A stretch of 35,815 nucleotides of DNA from Bacillota bacterium (GCA_023230985.1 JALNWH010000008.1:1-35815), one strand, 5' to 3'; shown: positions 1 through 8,478, counted from the stretch's first letter. Made by a program: numbers and translations. Notes: generated by a model from the letters alone, not told the origin.

Positions 1-1
1 C

Positions 2-301
2 GGTATAGAAGCAAGAGTTATTGATATGCATACAATAAAACCTATAGACAAAGATTTGATAATAGAATCGGCTAAAAAAACAGGGGCAATAGTTACCGCT
101 GAAGAACATAATATAATAGGAGGCTTAGGTGGAGCAGTGGCTGAGGTTTTATCGGAAGAATGTCCTACACCTATGGTTCGGGTTGGAATAAAGGATGTAT
201 TCGGACAATCGGGGAAACCGATGGAACTAGTTAAACTATATGAAATATCAGCCCTGGATATAGCTTTAGCCGTTAAGAAGGTTAAAAAATTTGTGAGGTG
301 A
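2..301 (+). CDS. Transketolase, C-terminal subunit (5' truncated by window edge)
   Basis: This is the last 99 codons of a transketolase C-terminal section; the reading frame is open to the left edge, so the true start lies outside the window. The readable part contains the conserved EEHNIIGGLGGAVAE stretch and the closing FGQSGKP motif of the transketolase C-terminal domain, which closes the pyrimidine/C-terminal half of the enzyme. Transketolase moves two-carbon units between sugar phosphates in the non-oxidative pentose phosphate pathway, in the cytoplasm. In Clostridia the enzyme is often split into N- and C-terminal subunits of about 270 and 310 residues; a split gene is inferred here, not seen. 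The stop codon lies inside the ribosome site (GAGGTGA) of the next gene, so the two genes are probably co-transcribed. Confidence 0.88.
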   Translation, partial: GIEARVIDMHTIKPIDKDLIIESAKKTGAIVTAEEHNIIGGLGGAVAEVLSEECPTPMVRVGIKDVFGQSGKPMELVKLYEISALDIALAVKKVKKFVR

Positions 302-305
302 TTCA

Positions 306-2699
306 ATGGGCATATATAAAGAATTAATGCCGGAAGAACTTATCAACAAATGCGACTGTGAAGAACTTGGTTTTAAGACAACGGAAGAGCTTGAGCAATT
401 AGATGGCATAATTGGACAAGAGAGAGCCGCTTCATCAATGAAGTTTGGTTTAGCAATAAAAAGACATGGTTATAATATTTTCGTTTCCGGTTTAACAGGA
501 ACCGGGAGAAGTAGTTATTCAAGGTCTATAGTTAAAAAAATAGCTGCTAAGGAAAAAACACCTGACGATTGGTGCTATGTTTATAATTTTAAAAATCCGG
601 AAAAACCCAAAGCTATAAATCTATCAGCCGGGAAGGGTTCAGAATTAGTTGAAGACATGGATAATTTAGTTGATTCTGTAAAAGAAAAAATATCCAAGGT
701 CTTTCAAGGAGAGGACTTTGAAAAACAAAGAAATGACATTATTAATGAATTTCAAAAATCCAGCTCTGAGATAATGGACAGGTTCAATGCTTTTGCGAAA
801 GAACAGGGATTTTTAATAAAAAGAAGCGAACAAGGGCTGCTTACTATACCGGTTATTGATGGGAAGCCGATTGAGCAAGACGAGTATATGAACATGGAGG
901 CATCGTCAAGAAAAATAATTGATGAAAAATCTAAAACAGTACAAAAATTTCTTAAGGAATCAATGAAAGAAGTTAGAGAAATAGAGAAAAGTACAAAAGA
1001 ACGAATAAATCGATTAGAATCCGGTATCGCACTTCTTACAGTTGAAGACCCTATCTCTATGCTTGTTGAAAAATATAAAGAAAATGATAATGTAGTTGAA
1101 TATCTTAAAAACGTACAAAACGATATGATAAAAAATATTAGTGACTTTAGGTCATCAGAAATGCCAAAGGAAGAGGGACTTGGTATTGCCAAGCTAATGG
1201 GTGTCAGGGACTTTACAATCAAATATAAAGTAAATTTAGTAGTAAATAATAAATATACTGTGGGTGCCCCGGTTATTATTGAAGCAAATCCAAAATACTA
1301 TAACCTTTTAGGCAGGATTGAATATGAAAGCAATATGGGAGTGATAACAACTAATTTCACAAAGATAGTATCCGGCTCCTTGCATTCCGCAAACGGTGGA
1401 TTCCTGATTGTGAATATTTCAGATATTGCAAAAAGCCCGGAAAGCTGGGATGGGTTAAAAAGAGCCCTTAGCAATAGATGTATTGCAATAGAAAATGTTT
1501 TCACTTCAACAACCGGAATAGTAACGGGAGGTATGAAACCGGAGCCAATACCTCTGGATTTAAAGGTTATACTTATAGGCAGCAATAGTATATATCATAT
1601 TCTTTATAATTACGATGATGATTTTAGAAAGCTGTTTAAAATTAAAGCCGATTTTGACACAGATATGGAGGCAAACAAAGAAAATATTAGGAAATATGCA
1701 GAATTTATCAGATCCCATGCAGTAGAAAAAGATATGTTGCATTTCAAATGCGGTGCTGTAGCATCTGTAGTGGAATACAGCAGGCGTCTGGCAGAACATA
1801 AGCATAAGCTTTCTACCAGATTTAACGATATAGTAGAGGTATTATATGAGGCGGATGCATGGGCTAGGTTAGAGCCATCACCTTTAGTTAAGAAAGAGCA
1901 TGTTAAAAAAGCTATAGAACAAAAAATATATAGATCCGGTAGAATTGAAGAAAAGCTGCAAGAGCTTATAGATACAGGAGTTCTGCTTATATCTACCCAA
2001 GAAAGGGTAGTCGGTCAAGTTAACGGTTTATCCGTTATGAATTTTGGCGATTATTCCTTTGGAAAACCCAGTAGAATAACAGCAACGGTTTTTGTAGGGG
2101 AAGAAGGCATAGTTAATATTGAAAGAGAAGTAGAAATGAGCGGCAGAATTCACAATAAAGGGGTATTGATTCTTTCCGGTTATTTAGGAGATAAATTTTC
2201 CAAAGATGTTCCGTTATCGATTTCTGCAAATATTTGCTTTGAGCAGTTATATGATGGTGTAGAAGGAGATAGCGCATCATCTACGGAACTTTATGCTTTA
2301 CTTTCCGGACTTTCCGGAGTACCGATAAAACAATATATTGCTGTTACAGGCTCAGTGAATCAAAAAGGTGAGATTCAACCTATAGGCGGTGTTAATGAAA
2401 AAATTGAGGGTTTCTTTCAAACTTGCAAACATAGAGGTTTAACAGGAAATGAGGGTGTAATTATACCTCACCAAAATGTTGTTAATTTGATGCTAAATGA
2501 CGAAGTTATAAAAGCAGTAGAGGACAGTAAATTTCACATTTATCCTGTTGAGACAATTGAAGAAGGGATAGAAATTTTGACAGATGTACCTGCCGGTAAT
2601 ATTGATGCCTATGGCAATTATAAAAAAGGCACATTGTATTATCTCGTAAAAGAAAAAATTAAAAAATATGCGGAAATTGCCGTAAACAGGAAGCGTTAA
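306..2699 (+). CDS. Lon-like ATP-dependent protease (AAA_32 / Lon_C type)
   Basis: A 797-residue cytoplasmic protease of the Lon-related family with an N-terminal AAA+ region and a C-terminal Lon protease domain. The P-loop lies at residues 62-69 (GLTGTGRS), with Arg68 where Lys is canonical. A long helical, charged insertion follows (about 110-270), as in Lon-like proteins with an inserted coiled-coil. The proteolytic domain carries the Ser-Lys dyad: Ser656 in EGDSASS and Lys699 in GGVNEKIEGF. The 43-residue spacing is the same as in classical Lon. The ATG at 306 follows GAGGTG, which overlaps the transketolase stop. Family members are predicted to degrade damaged or regulatory proteins; no substrate can be named here. 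It is not the housekeeping lonA, since it lacks the Lon N-terminal substrate domain. Confidence 0.9.
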   Translation: MGIYKELMPEELINKCDCEELGFKTTEELEQLDGIIGQERAASSMKFGLAIKRHGYNIFVSGLTGTGRSSYSRSIVKKIAAKEKTPDDWCYVYNFKNPEKPKAINLSAGKGSELVEDMDNLVDSVKEKISKVFQGEDFEKQRNDIINEFQKSSSEIMDRFNAFAKEQGFLIKRSEQGLLTIPVIDGKPIEQDEYMNMEASSRKIIDEKSKTVQKFLKESMKEVREIEKSTKERINRLESGIALLTVEDPISMLVEKYKENDNVVEYLKNVQNDMIKNISDFRSSEMPKEEGLGIAKLMGVRDFTIKYKVNLVVNNKYTVGAPVIIEANPKYYNLLGRIEYESNMGVITTNFTKIVSGSLHSANGGFLIVNISDIAKSPESWDGLKRALSNRCIAIENVFTSTTGIVTGGMKPEPIPLDLKVILIGSNSIYHILYNYDDDFRKLFKIKADFDTDMEANKENIRKYAEFIRSHAVEKDMLHFKCGAVASVVEYSRRLAEHKHKLSTRFNDIVEVLYEADAWARLEPSPLVKKEHVKKAIEQKIYRSGRIEEKLQELIDTGVLLISTQERVVGQVNGLSVMNFGDYSFGKPSRITATVFVGEEGIVNIEREVEMSGRIHNKGVLILSGYLGDKFSKDVPLSISANICFEQLYDGVEGDSASSTELYALLSGLSGVPIKQYIAVTGSVNQKGEIQPIGGVNEKIEGFFQTCKHRGLTGNEGVIIPHQNVVNLMLNDEVIKAVEDSKFHIYPVETIEEGIEILTDVPAGNIDAYGNYKKGTLYYLVKEKIKKYAEIAVNRKR

Positions 2700-2707
2700 G
2701 AGAGATG

Positions 2708-2734
2708 GGCGGTCACAGACCGCCTTTACATTTT
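2708..2734. terminator. Bidirectional intrinsic terminator between lon-like gene and fau
   Basis: A perfect 7-bp GC-rich stem (GGCGGTC at 2708-2714, loop ACA, GACCGCC at 2718-2724) is followed by a T-rich run on the plus strand. It sits between two convergent genes and overlaps the stop region of the reverse gene, so it probably ends both transcripts. Confidence 0.7.
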
Positions 2735-3325
2735 GCAATTAATAAATTCTTTTTCCGTGATAATATAATCCATTGGGATATCATATAATGAAGGAATTAT
2801 TGAATCTGCCAATTGAAAAGAATAACAAATCCCTATTTTCATAACATCATTTTTTAAAGATGAAAAGAACTTATCATAATAACCTGCTCCATAGCCCACC
2901 CTATTTCCTTTTCTATCAAACACAATACCGGGAACAATAACGAGATCTATAAGCTTCCTATTCCCAATCCTTATACTATCCGGCTTAGGTTCAAGGATAC
3001 CAAAATTACTTAAAGTTAAGCTTTCCCAATTATCCATTTTACATATTATTAACTCTTTAATAACAGTGTTGCACAAAGGAATATATATTTTTTTATTGCT
3101 TTCTATCCCATTATCAATTATATAATTTGTTTCTACTTCATTTTTAAAATTTAAATAAGTAAAGATATTTATTGATTTATAGTACCCTTCTGTACTTATA
3201 AGCCTTTCATAAATTAGGCGGCTTTTTTGTTTTACTTCATTAGTATTCATTGATTCACGTATTGTTAGAATTTTATTTCTTATTAGTTTTTTCAGTACTC
3301 TCACTCCCGGTTTCAAAATTCTCAA
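2726..3325 (-). CDS. 5-formyltetrahydrofolate cyclo-ligase
   Basis: Converts 5-formyltetrahydrofolate to 5,10-methenyltetrahydrofolate using ATP, in cytoplasmic one-carbon metabolism. The family signature is clear in the C-terminal half: DLVIVPGIVFD followed by GNRVGYGAGYYDKF, the phosphate/ATP-binding loop. Length (about 190-199 aa) fits the family. The start is uncertain. The longest frame begins with TTG at 3325, but a TATAAT on the reverse strand at 3335-3340 would place the transcript start almost on that codon. A GGGAG ribosome site (3308-3304) instead points to a CTG at 3295, which would give an N-terminus reading MKKLIRNKIL, as is usual for the family; GTG at 3304 is another option. 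The gene is convergent with the lon-like gene and divergent from ftsE, so it is monocistronic. Confidence 0.9.
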   Translation of the reverse strand: MRILKPGVRVLKKLIRNKILTIRESMNTNEVKQKSRLIYERLISTEGYYKSINIFTYLNFKNEVETNYIIDNGIESNKKIYIPLCNTVIKELIICKMDNWESLTLSNFGILEPKPDSIRIGNRKLIDLVIVPGIVFDRKGNRVGYGAGYYDKFFSSLKNDVMKIGICYSFQLADSIIPSLYDIPMDYIITEKEFINCKM

Positions 3326-3334
3326 GTATAATAA

Positions 3335-3340
3335 ATTATA
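3335..3340 (-). promoter_or_regulatory. -10 box of the fau promoter
   Basis: TATAAT reads perfectly on the reverse strand directly upstream of the cyclo-ligase gene. The matching -35 is weak (TTCGAA-like), so this is a candidate only. Its position argues against the upstream TTG as the true start codon. Confidence 0.4.
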
Positions 3341-3564
3341 TCAGACTTTTCCGGTTAATTTTCGAAATTCTATTTAAAAAACTGTGAATGTAACAAGAAA
3401 TTTGCAGTTTTTTTATTTTCCCGTTTAATTTTTGAAAAAATACTATGTAAAGCAAGATTTTTTAATATTTATAGAGGATTTTAGAAATAATTGTAGAAGT
3501 AATTATTTATATGTCATCTTTTAAACAATTGCAACTGTATGTTCGTTGGAAAGGTCGTGATTTA

Positions 3565-4245
3565 TTGATAGAAATGGTTAACGTCAGCAAAAAGTTTGGT
3601 GACGGTTTTAGAGCTTTACATAATGTGAGTATTAATATTAAAAACGGAGAATTTGTATTTATAGTTGGTCAAAGCGGTGCAGGTAAGTCAACTTTGATAA
3701 AGCTACTACTTAAGGAAATTTCTGCTGATTCGGGCAGCATTATTATAAATAATAAAGATATTTCAAAACTAAAAAGAAAAGAGATACCTTATTTAAGACG
3801 CAATATTGGTGTTGTATTTCAAGATTTTAGATTATTGCAAGATAAAACAGTATATGAAAATGTAGCATTTGCTATGGAAGTAATAGAAGCACCCGGTAAG
3901 GATATAAGAAGAAAAGTGCCGATTGTACTAAGTCTCGTCGGATTGAGTAAAAAATCGGATTTATATCCTCATCAACTTTCCGGTGGCGAGCAGCAAAGAG
4001 TATCTTTAGCGAGAGCTATTGTAAACGGACCGTCGATTCTAATAGCAGATGAACCAACAGGTAATTTAGATCCTGATACATCTTGGGAAATAATGAAAAA
4101 CCTTAATGAAATTAATCATAGAGGTACTACTGTTCTAATGGCCACTCATGCTAAAGATATTGTAGATTCAATGAAAAAGAGAGTAATTGAGATTGAGGAA
4201 GGCATAGTAATCAGAGATGAGCAAAGGGGTGGTTATGAAGTATGA
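3565..4245 (+). CDS. ftsE: Cell division ABC transporter ATPase FtsE
   Basis: The ATPase of the FtsEX complex, which binds FtsX at the inner face of the membrane and uses ATP to activate cell-wall hydrolases. At 226 residues it matches the usual FtsE length. Visible motifs: Walker A at 35-42 (GQSGAGKS), Q-loop VFQDFRLL, signature LSGGEQQ from 138, Walker B ending Asp162-Glu163, and switch His195. The frame is open upstream to an ATG at 3511. I chose TTG at 3565 because it gives the family-typical MIEMVNVSKKF start and has AAGGT about nine bases upstream. The stop overlaps the ftsX start (ATGA), so translation is coupled. The next downstream gene is the secreted M23 peptidase that is the likely partner. 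Confidence 0.95.
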   Translation: MIEMVNVSKKFGDGFRALHNVSINIKNGEFVFIVGQSGAGKSTLIKLLLKEISADSGSIIINNKDISKLKRKEIPYLRRNIGVVFQDFRLLQDKTVYENVAFAMEVIEAPGKDIRRKVPIVLSLVGLSKKSDLYPHQLSGGEQQRVSLARAIVNGPSILIADEPTGNLDPDTSWEIMKNLNEINHRGTTVLMATHAKDIVDSMKKRVIEIEEGIVIRDEQRGGYEV

Positions 4246-5138
4246 AGATTAGGACTATTAGATATTTCATTAGGCAGTCTTTTAGCAGCTTATGGAGAAA
4301 CAAAGCAATGAGTGTGGCCGCAATAAGCTCTGTATTTGCTGCACTGTTGGTTATTGGAATTTTTTTAACTGTTGTTTTAAATGTAGATTATCTTGCTACC
4401 AGATTAGAATCTCAAGTGGAGATAAAAGTATATGTTAATGACGGACTAAGTACTGAAGTTATAAATGCAATGAACAAAGATATAAAAGGATTAAGCGGTG
4501 TAAAGGACTCTATGTTCCTTTCAAAGGAGAAGGCATTGGAGGAATTTACAGAACAGCTGGGTGAAAACTCCAACCTTCTCGATGGATTGGAAGAAGACAA
4601 TCCTTTAGCCGATTCGTTTATTGTTACAATGGAGGATCCTAGAATGGCTTCCAATGTGACTACAGCAATAAGTGCAATGTCAAATGTGGAGAATGTTGTT
4701 TACGGGAAGGAAGAGTTAGAAAAATTGCTTAATATAACCTATCTGCTTAGAGTAGGAAGCCTGACTATAGTGTTTATATTAGTTCTTATATCCATATTTA
4801 TAATATCCAATACGATTAAGTTGACAGTTTTTGCACGCCGTAAAGAAATTGGAATAATGAAATATGTAGGGGCTACGGATGGATTTGTCAAAGGACCTTT
4901 TTTTGCAGAGGGAATACTTATGGGTCTCTTGGGAAGCATTGTATCCATAGCAATAATATGTATAGGTTACCATTTTGGCATACGTTATATAGAACAGCAA
5001 AGTTTGGGATTTATATCAATTACTTTGTTACCGATAGCAAGTGTTTTTTATAATTTGAGTTTTTCGTTGGTGTTGATAGGAATCATTATAGGATCCCTCG
5101 GAAGCATGATTTCTATAAGAAAGTTTCTAAAAGTGTGA
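4242..5138 (+). CDS. ftsX: Cell division ABC transporter permease FtsX
   Basis: The 298-residue membrane partner of FtsE. The layout is typical: cytoplasmic N-terminus, first membrane helix at about 22-45, a large extracytoplasmic domain (about 50-170) that contacts the wall hydrolase, then three more helices near 172-195, 220-245 and 268-290. A charged cytoplasmic loop (ARRKEIGIMKYVGAT) after helix 2 is the conserved coupling region of MacB/FtsX permeases. The start overlaps the ftsE stop by four bases. The M23 peptidase gene begins 15 bases after the stop, so ATPase, permease and hydrolase are made from one transcript. Confidence 0.95.
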   Translation: MKIRTIRYFIRQSFSSLWRNKAMSVAAISSVFAALLVIGIFLTVVLNVDYLATRLESQVEIKVYVNDGLSTEVINAMNKDIKGLSGVKDSMFLSKEKALEEFTEQLGENSNLLDGLEEDNPLADSFIVTMEDPRMASNVTTAISAMSNVENVVYGKEELEKLLNITYLLRVGSLTIVFILVLISIFIISNTIKLTVFARRKEIGIMKYVGATDGFVKGPFFAEGILMGLLGSIVSIAIICIGYHFGIRYIEQQSLGFISITLLPIASVFYNLSFSLVLIGIIIGSLGSMISIRKFLKV

Positions 5139-5153
5139 TAGGAGGATGAATAA

Positions 5154-6296
5154 ATGAAAAAACGTATAGCAGCATTATTTTTGATATTATGTTTGTTCTT
5201 ATCAACATTTCAAGTGTACGGACAAAAAAATCCTAACGATCTGAATAAACTGCAAAAAGACAAAGAAGCGATAAATAAAAAAATAGAGTTGACAAAGAGT
5301 CAAAAAACTCAGAAGGAAAAGGAAAAGAAGTCATTATCAAAGCAAATAGAAGAATTGGAAAAGAAAATATCTGATTCTGAAAGAGAAATTGAAAATATTG
5401 AATGTACACTATCGGAATTGGAAGGCAGCATAGCCATAACCCAAAGGGAGCTTGATAGAGCAATTGCGGAAGCAGATAGGCAGAAGACTCTTTTAAACAA
5501 AAGAGTAAGGGTAATGTACCAAAATGGATCTATTGGATATTTATCCGTATTATTAAATTCCAAAAGCTTTAGCGATTTCATTTCAAGAGTGGATTTATTA
5601 AGAAAGATTATAAACCATGATGTCAATATATTAAAAGAGAGAAAAACCTATAAAGAATTGGTTGATGAGAAAAAGGTGCAACTGGAAAAGGAGCATTTTG
5701 AAAAGCAAAGGCTTAAGCAGCTTGCCTGTGAAAAGATGGAAGAAGTAGAGACAACTCAAGAGATTAAAAAGGAAACCCTAAAGAAGGTATATAGTGATTT
5801 AGTTGAGCTTGAAAAATTAGAGGACAAGCTGTTGGAAGAATCGGCTCAGCTGACGAAGAAGATACTTGCACTTCAAACCAGTGATGATTACGTTGGAGGA
5901 GAAATGCTATGGCCTGCACCGGGCTATACAAAAATAACATCTCCATACGGTATGAGGTACCATCCAATTTTGAAAAAGAATAAAATGCATACCGGAATAG
6001 ATATCTCTGTTCCGGCAGGTAAAAACGTGGTAGCTGCAAATGATGGTAAGGTTATTTTCTCAGGTTCCTATGGAGGATACGGCAATGCTGTTATTATAGA
6101 CCATGGCGGTAAGCTGTCCACCTTATATGCCCATAATTCGAAGCTTTTAGTCAAAGAAGGGGATGTAGTTGCAAGAGGACAGGTTATAGCCCTTTGCGGA
6201 AGCACGGGTTTATCTACGGGACCCCATGTCCATTTTGAAGTTAGAGTTAATGGGGCAACAGTAGATCCACTACCATATGTAACAGGAAAGAAATAA
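5154..6296 (+). CDS. Secreted coiled-coil M23 murein peptidase (EnvC/PcsB/CwlO functional type)
   Basis: A 380-residue exported peptidoglycan hydrolase or hydrolase activator. It has a signal peptide (MKKRIAALFLILCLFLSTFQ, cleavage near residue 23), then a long charged coiled coil (about 28-115 and 150-235), and a C-terminal LytM/M23 domain from about 250. The zinc-site residues are all present: His279 and Asp283 in HTGID and the H358-V-H360 pair, so the domain is probably active rather than a degenerate activator like EnvC. FtsX is known to bind the coiled coil of such partners (EnvC, PcsB, CwlO) and release the enzyme domain. The strong AGGAGG ribosome site and the position after ftsX support this pairing. 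A terminator follows directly. Confidence 0.93.
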   Translation: MKKRIAALFLILCLFLSTFQVYGQKNPNDLNKLQKDKEAINKKIELTKSQKTQKEKEKKSLSKQIEELEKKISDSEREIENIECTLSELEGSIAITQRELDRAIAEADRQKTLLNKRVRVMYQNGSIGYLSVLLNSKSFSDFISRVDLLRKIINHDVNILKERKTYKELVDEKKVQLEKEHFEKQRLKQLACEKMEEVETTQEIKKETLKKVYSDLVELEKLEDKLLEESAQLTKKILALQTSDDYVGGEMLWPAPGYTKITSPYGMRYHPILKKNKMHTGIDISVPAGKNVVAANDGKVIFSGSYGGYGNAVIIDHGGKLSTLYAHNSKLLVKEGDVVARGQVIALCGSTGLSTGPHVHFEVRVNGATVDPLPYVTGKK

Positions 6297-6300
6297 GATT

Positions 6301-6321
6301 GCGGCGTATGCCGCTTTTTTT
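6301..6321 (+). terminator. Intrinsic terminator of the ftsE-ftsX-M23 operon
   Basis: A 5-bp GC stem (GCGGC 6301-6305, loop GTAT, GCCGC 6310-6314) is followed by seven T residues, starting five bases after the M23 stop codon. Confidence 0.85.
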
Positions 6322-6366
6322 ATTTCCTTCTATTGCAAAACATAAACGCATATATTAAAATGTAAA

Positions 6367-6381
6367 TGCAAATGATTTGCA
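6367..6381. promoter_or_regulatory. Probable Zur operator (perfect 7-1-7 inverted repeat)
   Basis: TGCAAAT-G-ATTTGCA is a perfect 7-1-7 inverted repeat lying 35 bases before the zinc transporter ATPase gene. The 7-1-7 form is that of Fur-family operators. A Fur-family regulator ends the same operon, which suggests that the repressor controls its own operon through this site. The half-site differs from the B. subtilis Zur and Fur boxes, so metal specificity is inferred from the operon. Confidence 0.75.
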
Positions 6382-6415
6382 ATAAGGAATTTTAAAGAAA
6401 GAGGAAATTTATTTC

Positions 6416-7108
6416 ATGCAGGAATTAGTATTAAAGGGCAGGGATATTGGATTTAGGTATGGAAGTAATTATATATTGGATAAATGCAGTTTTGATATTT
6501 ATAAAGGCGATTTTTCGGTAATTACAGGTCCTAATGGTTCCGGTAAAAGTACTTTGCTAAAAATTTGTCTGGGATTATTGAAACAGCAGGAAGGTACGGT
6601 AGAGTTGTTTGGAAAGCCTATAGAAAAGTACAGTGATTGGAAAAATATCGGTTATATGCCCCAAAGGGTGGAGGCTTTTAACACCAGATTTCCTGCTACA
6701 GTGGAAGAAGTTGTTAAAGCACCTTTATATTCCGGGTCTGCTTTTTTTTCAACAAATAAAAAAGCGATAAATAATATAGTTGAGAAATCACTAAGCTCTG
6801 TTGGGATGGGAGACTATAAAAAAAGGCTTATAGGTAGATTATCTGTTGGCCAGCAGCAGAGGGTTTTTATTGCAAAGGCTCTGGCTAATAATCCGGCTAT
6901 CATCTTTATGGATGAACCTACAGCCGGGATTGATAATAAATCAGAAAAGGAATTTTACGATTTACTATACAGCCTTAATAGGGTTGAAGGTATAACAATT
7001 ATTATGGTTACTCATGATTACGCAGATGTAGAATCTATGGCTAATAGGGTGTTTTGTTTAAGTAATGGTACAATAGATGAAAAATGTGAAGAAGTGGTGA
7101 GAAAATAA
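6416..7108 (+). CDS. znuC: Zinc (metal) ABC transporter ATP-binding protein
   Basis: A 230-residue ATPase of the manganese/zinc/iron (ZnuC/AdcC) class, energising metal uptake at the inner face of the membrane. Visible motifs are Walker A GPNGSGKST near 40, the Q-loop GYMPQR, signature LSVGQQQR (Val in place of the second Gly, seen in this class), Walker B IIFMDEPTAG and switch VTHD. It is the first gene behind the inverted-repeat operator and is followed one base later by the permease. Zinc rather than manganese is favoured by the Zur-like regulator in the operon, but the metal cannot be read from the ATPase itself. Confidence 0.88.
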   Translation: MQELVLKGRDIGFRYGSNYILDKCSFDIYKGDFSVITGPNGSGKSTLLKICLGLLKQQEGTVELFGKPIEKYSDWKNIGYMPQRVEAFNTRFPATVEEVVKAPLYSGSAFFSTNKKAINNIVEKSLSSVGMGDYKKRLIGRLSVGQQQRVFIAKALANNPAIIFMDEPTAGIDNKSEKEFYDLLYSLNRVEGITIIMVTHDYADVESMANRVFCLSNGTIDEKCEEVVRK

Positions 7109-7109
7109 T

Positions 7110-7916
7110 ATGATTGAGATTTTACAATATGGTTTTATGCAAAGAGCATTGATAGCCGGAGTGATGGTAGCTATAACATGTCCGTTAATCGGAATGTTTA
7201 TAGTGTTAAAGAGACTATCCATGATAGGTGATACATTATCTCATGCTTCTTTGGCAGGAATAGCAGCAGGTATGCTATGGGGCTTTTATCCTTTTTGGGG
7301 AGCATTGGCTTTTTCAATTTTGGCGGCAGTATTGATAGAAAAATTAAGAAAACCTTTTGCAGGATATGAGGAGTTGTCAAATTCCATTATCCTATCCACA
7401 GGTATAGCCTTGGCAGTAGTATTCATCGGTTTGGCAAAAGGGTATAATGCAGATTTAATGGGATATTTATTTGGTAGTATAGCCGCAGTCAGCAAACAAG
7501 ATATTTATATTATGCTATTTTTGAGTGCAGTTATAATTATCTCTGTTGCGATTCTATATCACAAACTTTTTTATATATCCTTTGATAGTGAAGGAGCTCA
7601 AATCTCAGGTATTTCCGTTTCTTTTTTAAACTTTTATATAACATTGCTTGCCTCTTTTACAATAGTTGTATCTACCAGAATAGTAGGTATATTTATGGTT
7701 TCGTCATTGTTGGTTTTACCTGTGGCAACTGCGATGCAAATGGGAAAAGGCTTTAAAAAATCTTTATTTATATCAATCATTTTTGCATTAATAGCTGTTG
7801 TATTTGGATTGTTTTTTTCTTATTATTTAGACATAGCATCCGGAGGAGCAATTGTTTTATTTTCCGTATTAATGCTTATTATTGTACTGATAATTAAAAC
7901 CGGTAAAGAAGCATAA
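7110..7916 (+). CDS. znuB: Zinc (metal) ABC transporter permease, ABC-3 family
   Basis: A 268-residue polytopic membrane protein of the ABC-3 (ZnuB/AdcB/MntB) family, with seven to eight hydrophobic helices spread over the full length. The family-typical region after helix 1 is present (FIVLKRLSMIGDTLSHASLAG), with the conserved Asp and His of the cytoplasmic/channel face, and so is the late RIVGIFMVSSLLVLPVATA stretch. It forms the channel for the ATPase encoded one base upstream. No solute-binding protein gene (znuA) occurs in this operon or elsewhere in the window, so the binding protein must be encoded elsewhere. Confidence 0.9.
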   Translation: MIEILQYGFMQRALIAGVMVAITCPLIGMFIVLKRLSMIGDTLSHASLAGIAAGMLWGFYPFWGALAFSILAAVLIEKLRKPFAGYEELSNSIILSTGIALAVVFIGLAKGYNADLMGYLFGSIAAVSKQDIYIMLFLSAVIIISVAILYHKLFYISFDSEGAQISGISVSFLNFYITLLASFTIVVSTRIVGIFMVSSLLVLPVATAMQMGKGFKKSLFISIIFALIAVVFGLFFSYYLDIASGGAIVLFSVLMLIIVLIIKTGKEA

Positions 7917-7941
7917 ATTAATAATAAACGGCGGTGAAATT

Positions 7942-8370
7942 ATGGATAAGGAAAGAGCGCTGGAAATATTAAAAGAAAAGGGTTATAAATGTACTTCATC
8001 CAGAGAAGCTATTATTGATGTATTTATCAAAAATGATACTCCTCGCAAGGCTAATGAGATTTTAGACATGGTTTCAAGGATAACTCCCGGAATAAACTTT
8101 TCAACAATATATAGAAATCTGGATTTATTAATAAAACTTGGAATAGTAAATAAATTGAACTTGGAAGACGGCTTTAGCCATTATGAACTTTCAAAAGGAG
8201 AACATCATCATCATATTATTTGCAAACTGTGCGGTTCTGTTAAGGAAATTGACTTATGTCCTTTTAAAGAAATGGAAAAAGAAAAGCTGGAAGAACTGGG
8301 ATTTGAGCCCTTAGAACATAAATTTGAGATTTATGGTTTTTGTAGTAAATGTAAGCATAGGGAAAACTGA
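7942..8370 (+). CDS. Fur-family metalloregulator, probable Zur
   Basis: A 142-residue DNA-binding repressor with the Fur fold: winged helix at about 1-80 (recognition segment NFSTIYRNLDLL) and a C-terminal dimerisation domain. A His-rich segment (EHHHHIIC) at about 89-94 is a regulatory metal site. The paired cysteines C94-x2-C97 and C134-x2-C137 form the structural zinc site. Co-transcription with zinc-type transporter genes and the 7-1-7 operator upstream point to Zur rather than Fur or PerR. The sequence alone does not separate these three reliably. Confidence 0.87.
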   Translation: MDKERALEILKEKGYKCTSSREAIIDVFIKNDTPRKANEILDMVSRITPGINFSTIYRNLDLLIKLGIVNKLNLEDGFSHYELSKGEHHHHIICKLCGSVKEIDLCPFKEMEKEKLEELGFEPLEHKFEIYGFCSKCKHREN

Positions 8371-8391
8371 TATATAAAAAGTTTTAATTTT

Positions 8392-8421
8392 TTGGTTGGC
8401 AATCAGTATTAATGATATAAT
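8392..8421 (+). promoter_or_regulatory. Candidate promoter of the S41 protease gene
   Basis: TTGGTT at 8392-8397 and a perfect TATAAT at 8416-8421, separated by 18 bases, lie about 60 bases before the S41 protease start. The -35 is imperfect. No clear terminator is seen after the regulator gene, so read-through from the zinc operon is also possible. Confidence 0.4.
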
Positions 8422-8478
8422 TGGATAATAGAATACTAAGAGATTAAAATATTCAGTATAATACTTTGAGGTGTATTT

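Noticed and set aside
752..1222. Long reverse-strand frames inside lon-like, uvrA, whiA and dnaE genes
   Set aside because: They are complementary shadows of strong genes, rich in Ser, Ile and Phe as expected from reading AT-rich coding DNA backwards, and have no ribosome sites.
3376..3414. Hairpin with T-run upstream of ftsE as a terminator
   Set aside because: AAAAAACTG and CAGTTTTTT pair across 20 bases, but no gene is transcribed into it from the left on the plus strand and the stem is almost all A-T. It is probably a chance structure or part of a leader.
3511..3564. Upstream extension of ftsE
   Set aside because: The added 18 residues match nothing in FtsE, no ribosome site precedes the ATG at 3511, and TTG at 3565 gives the standard N-terminus.
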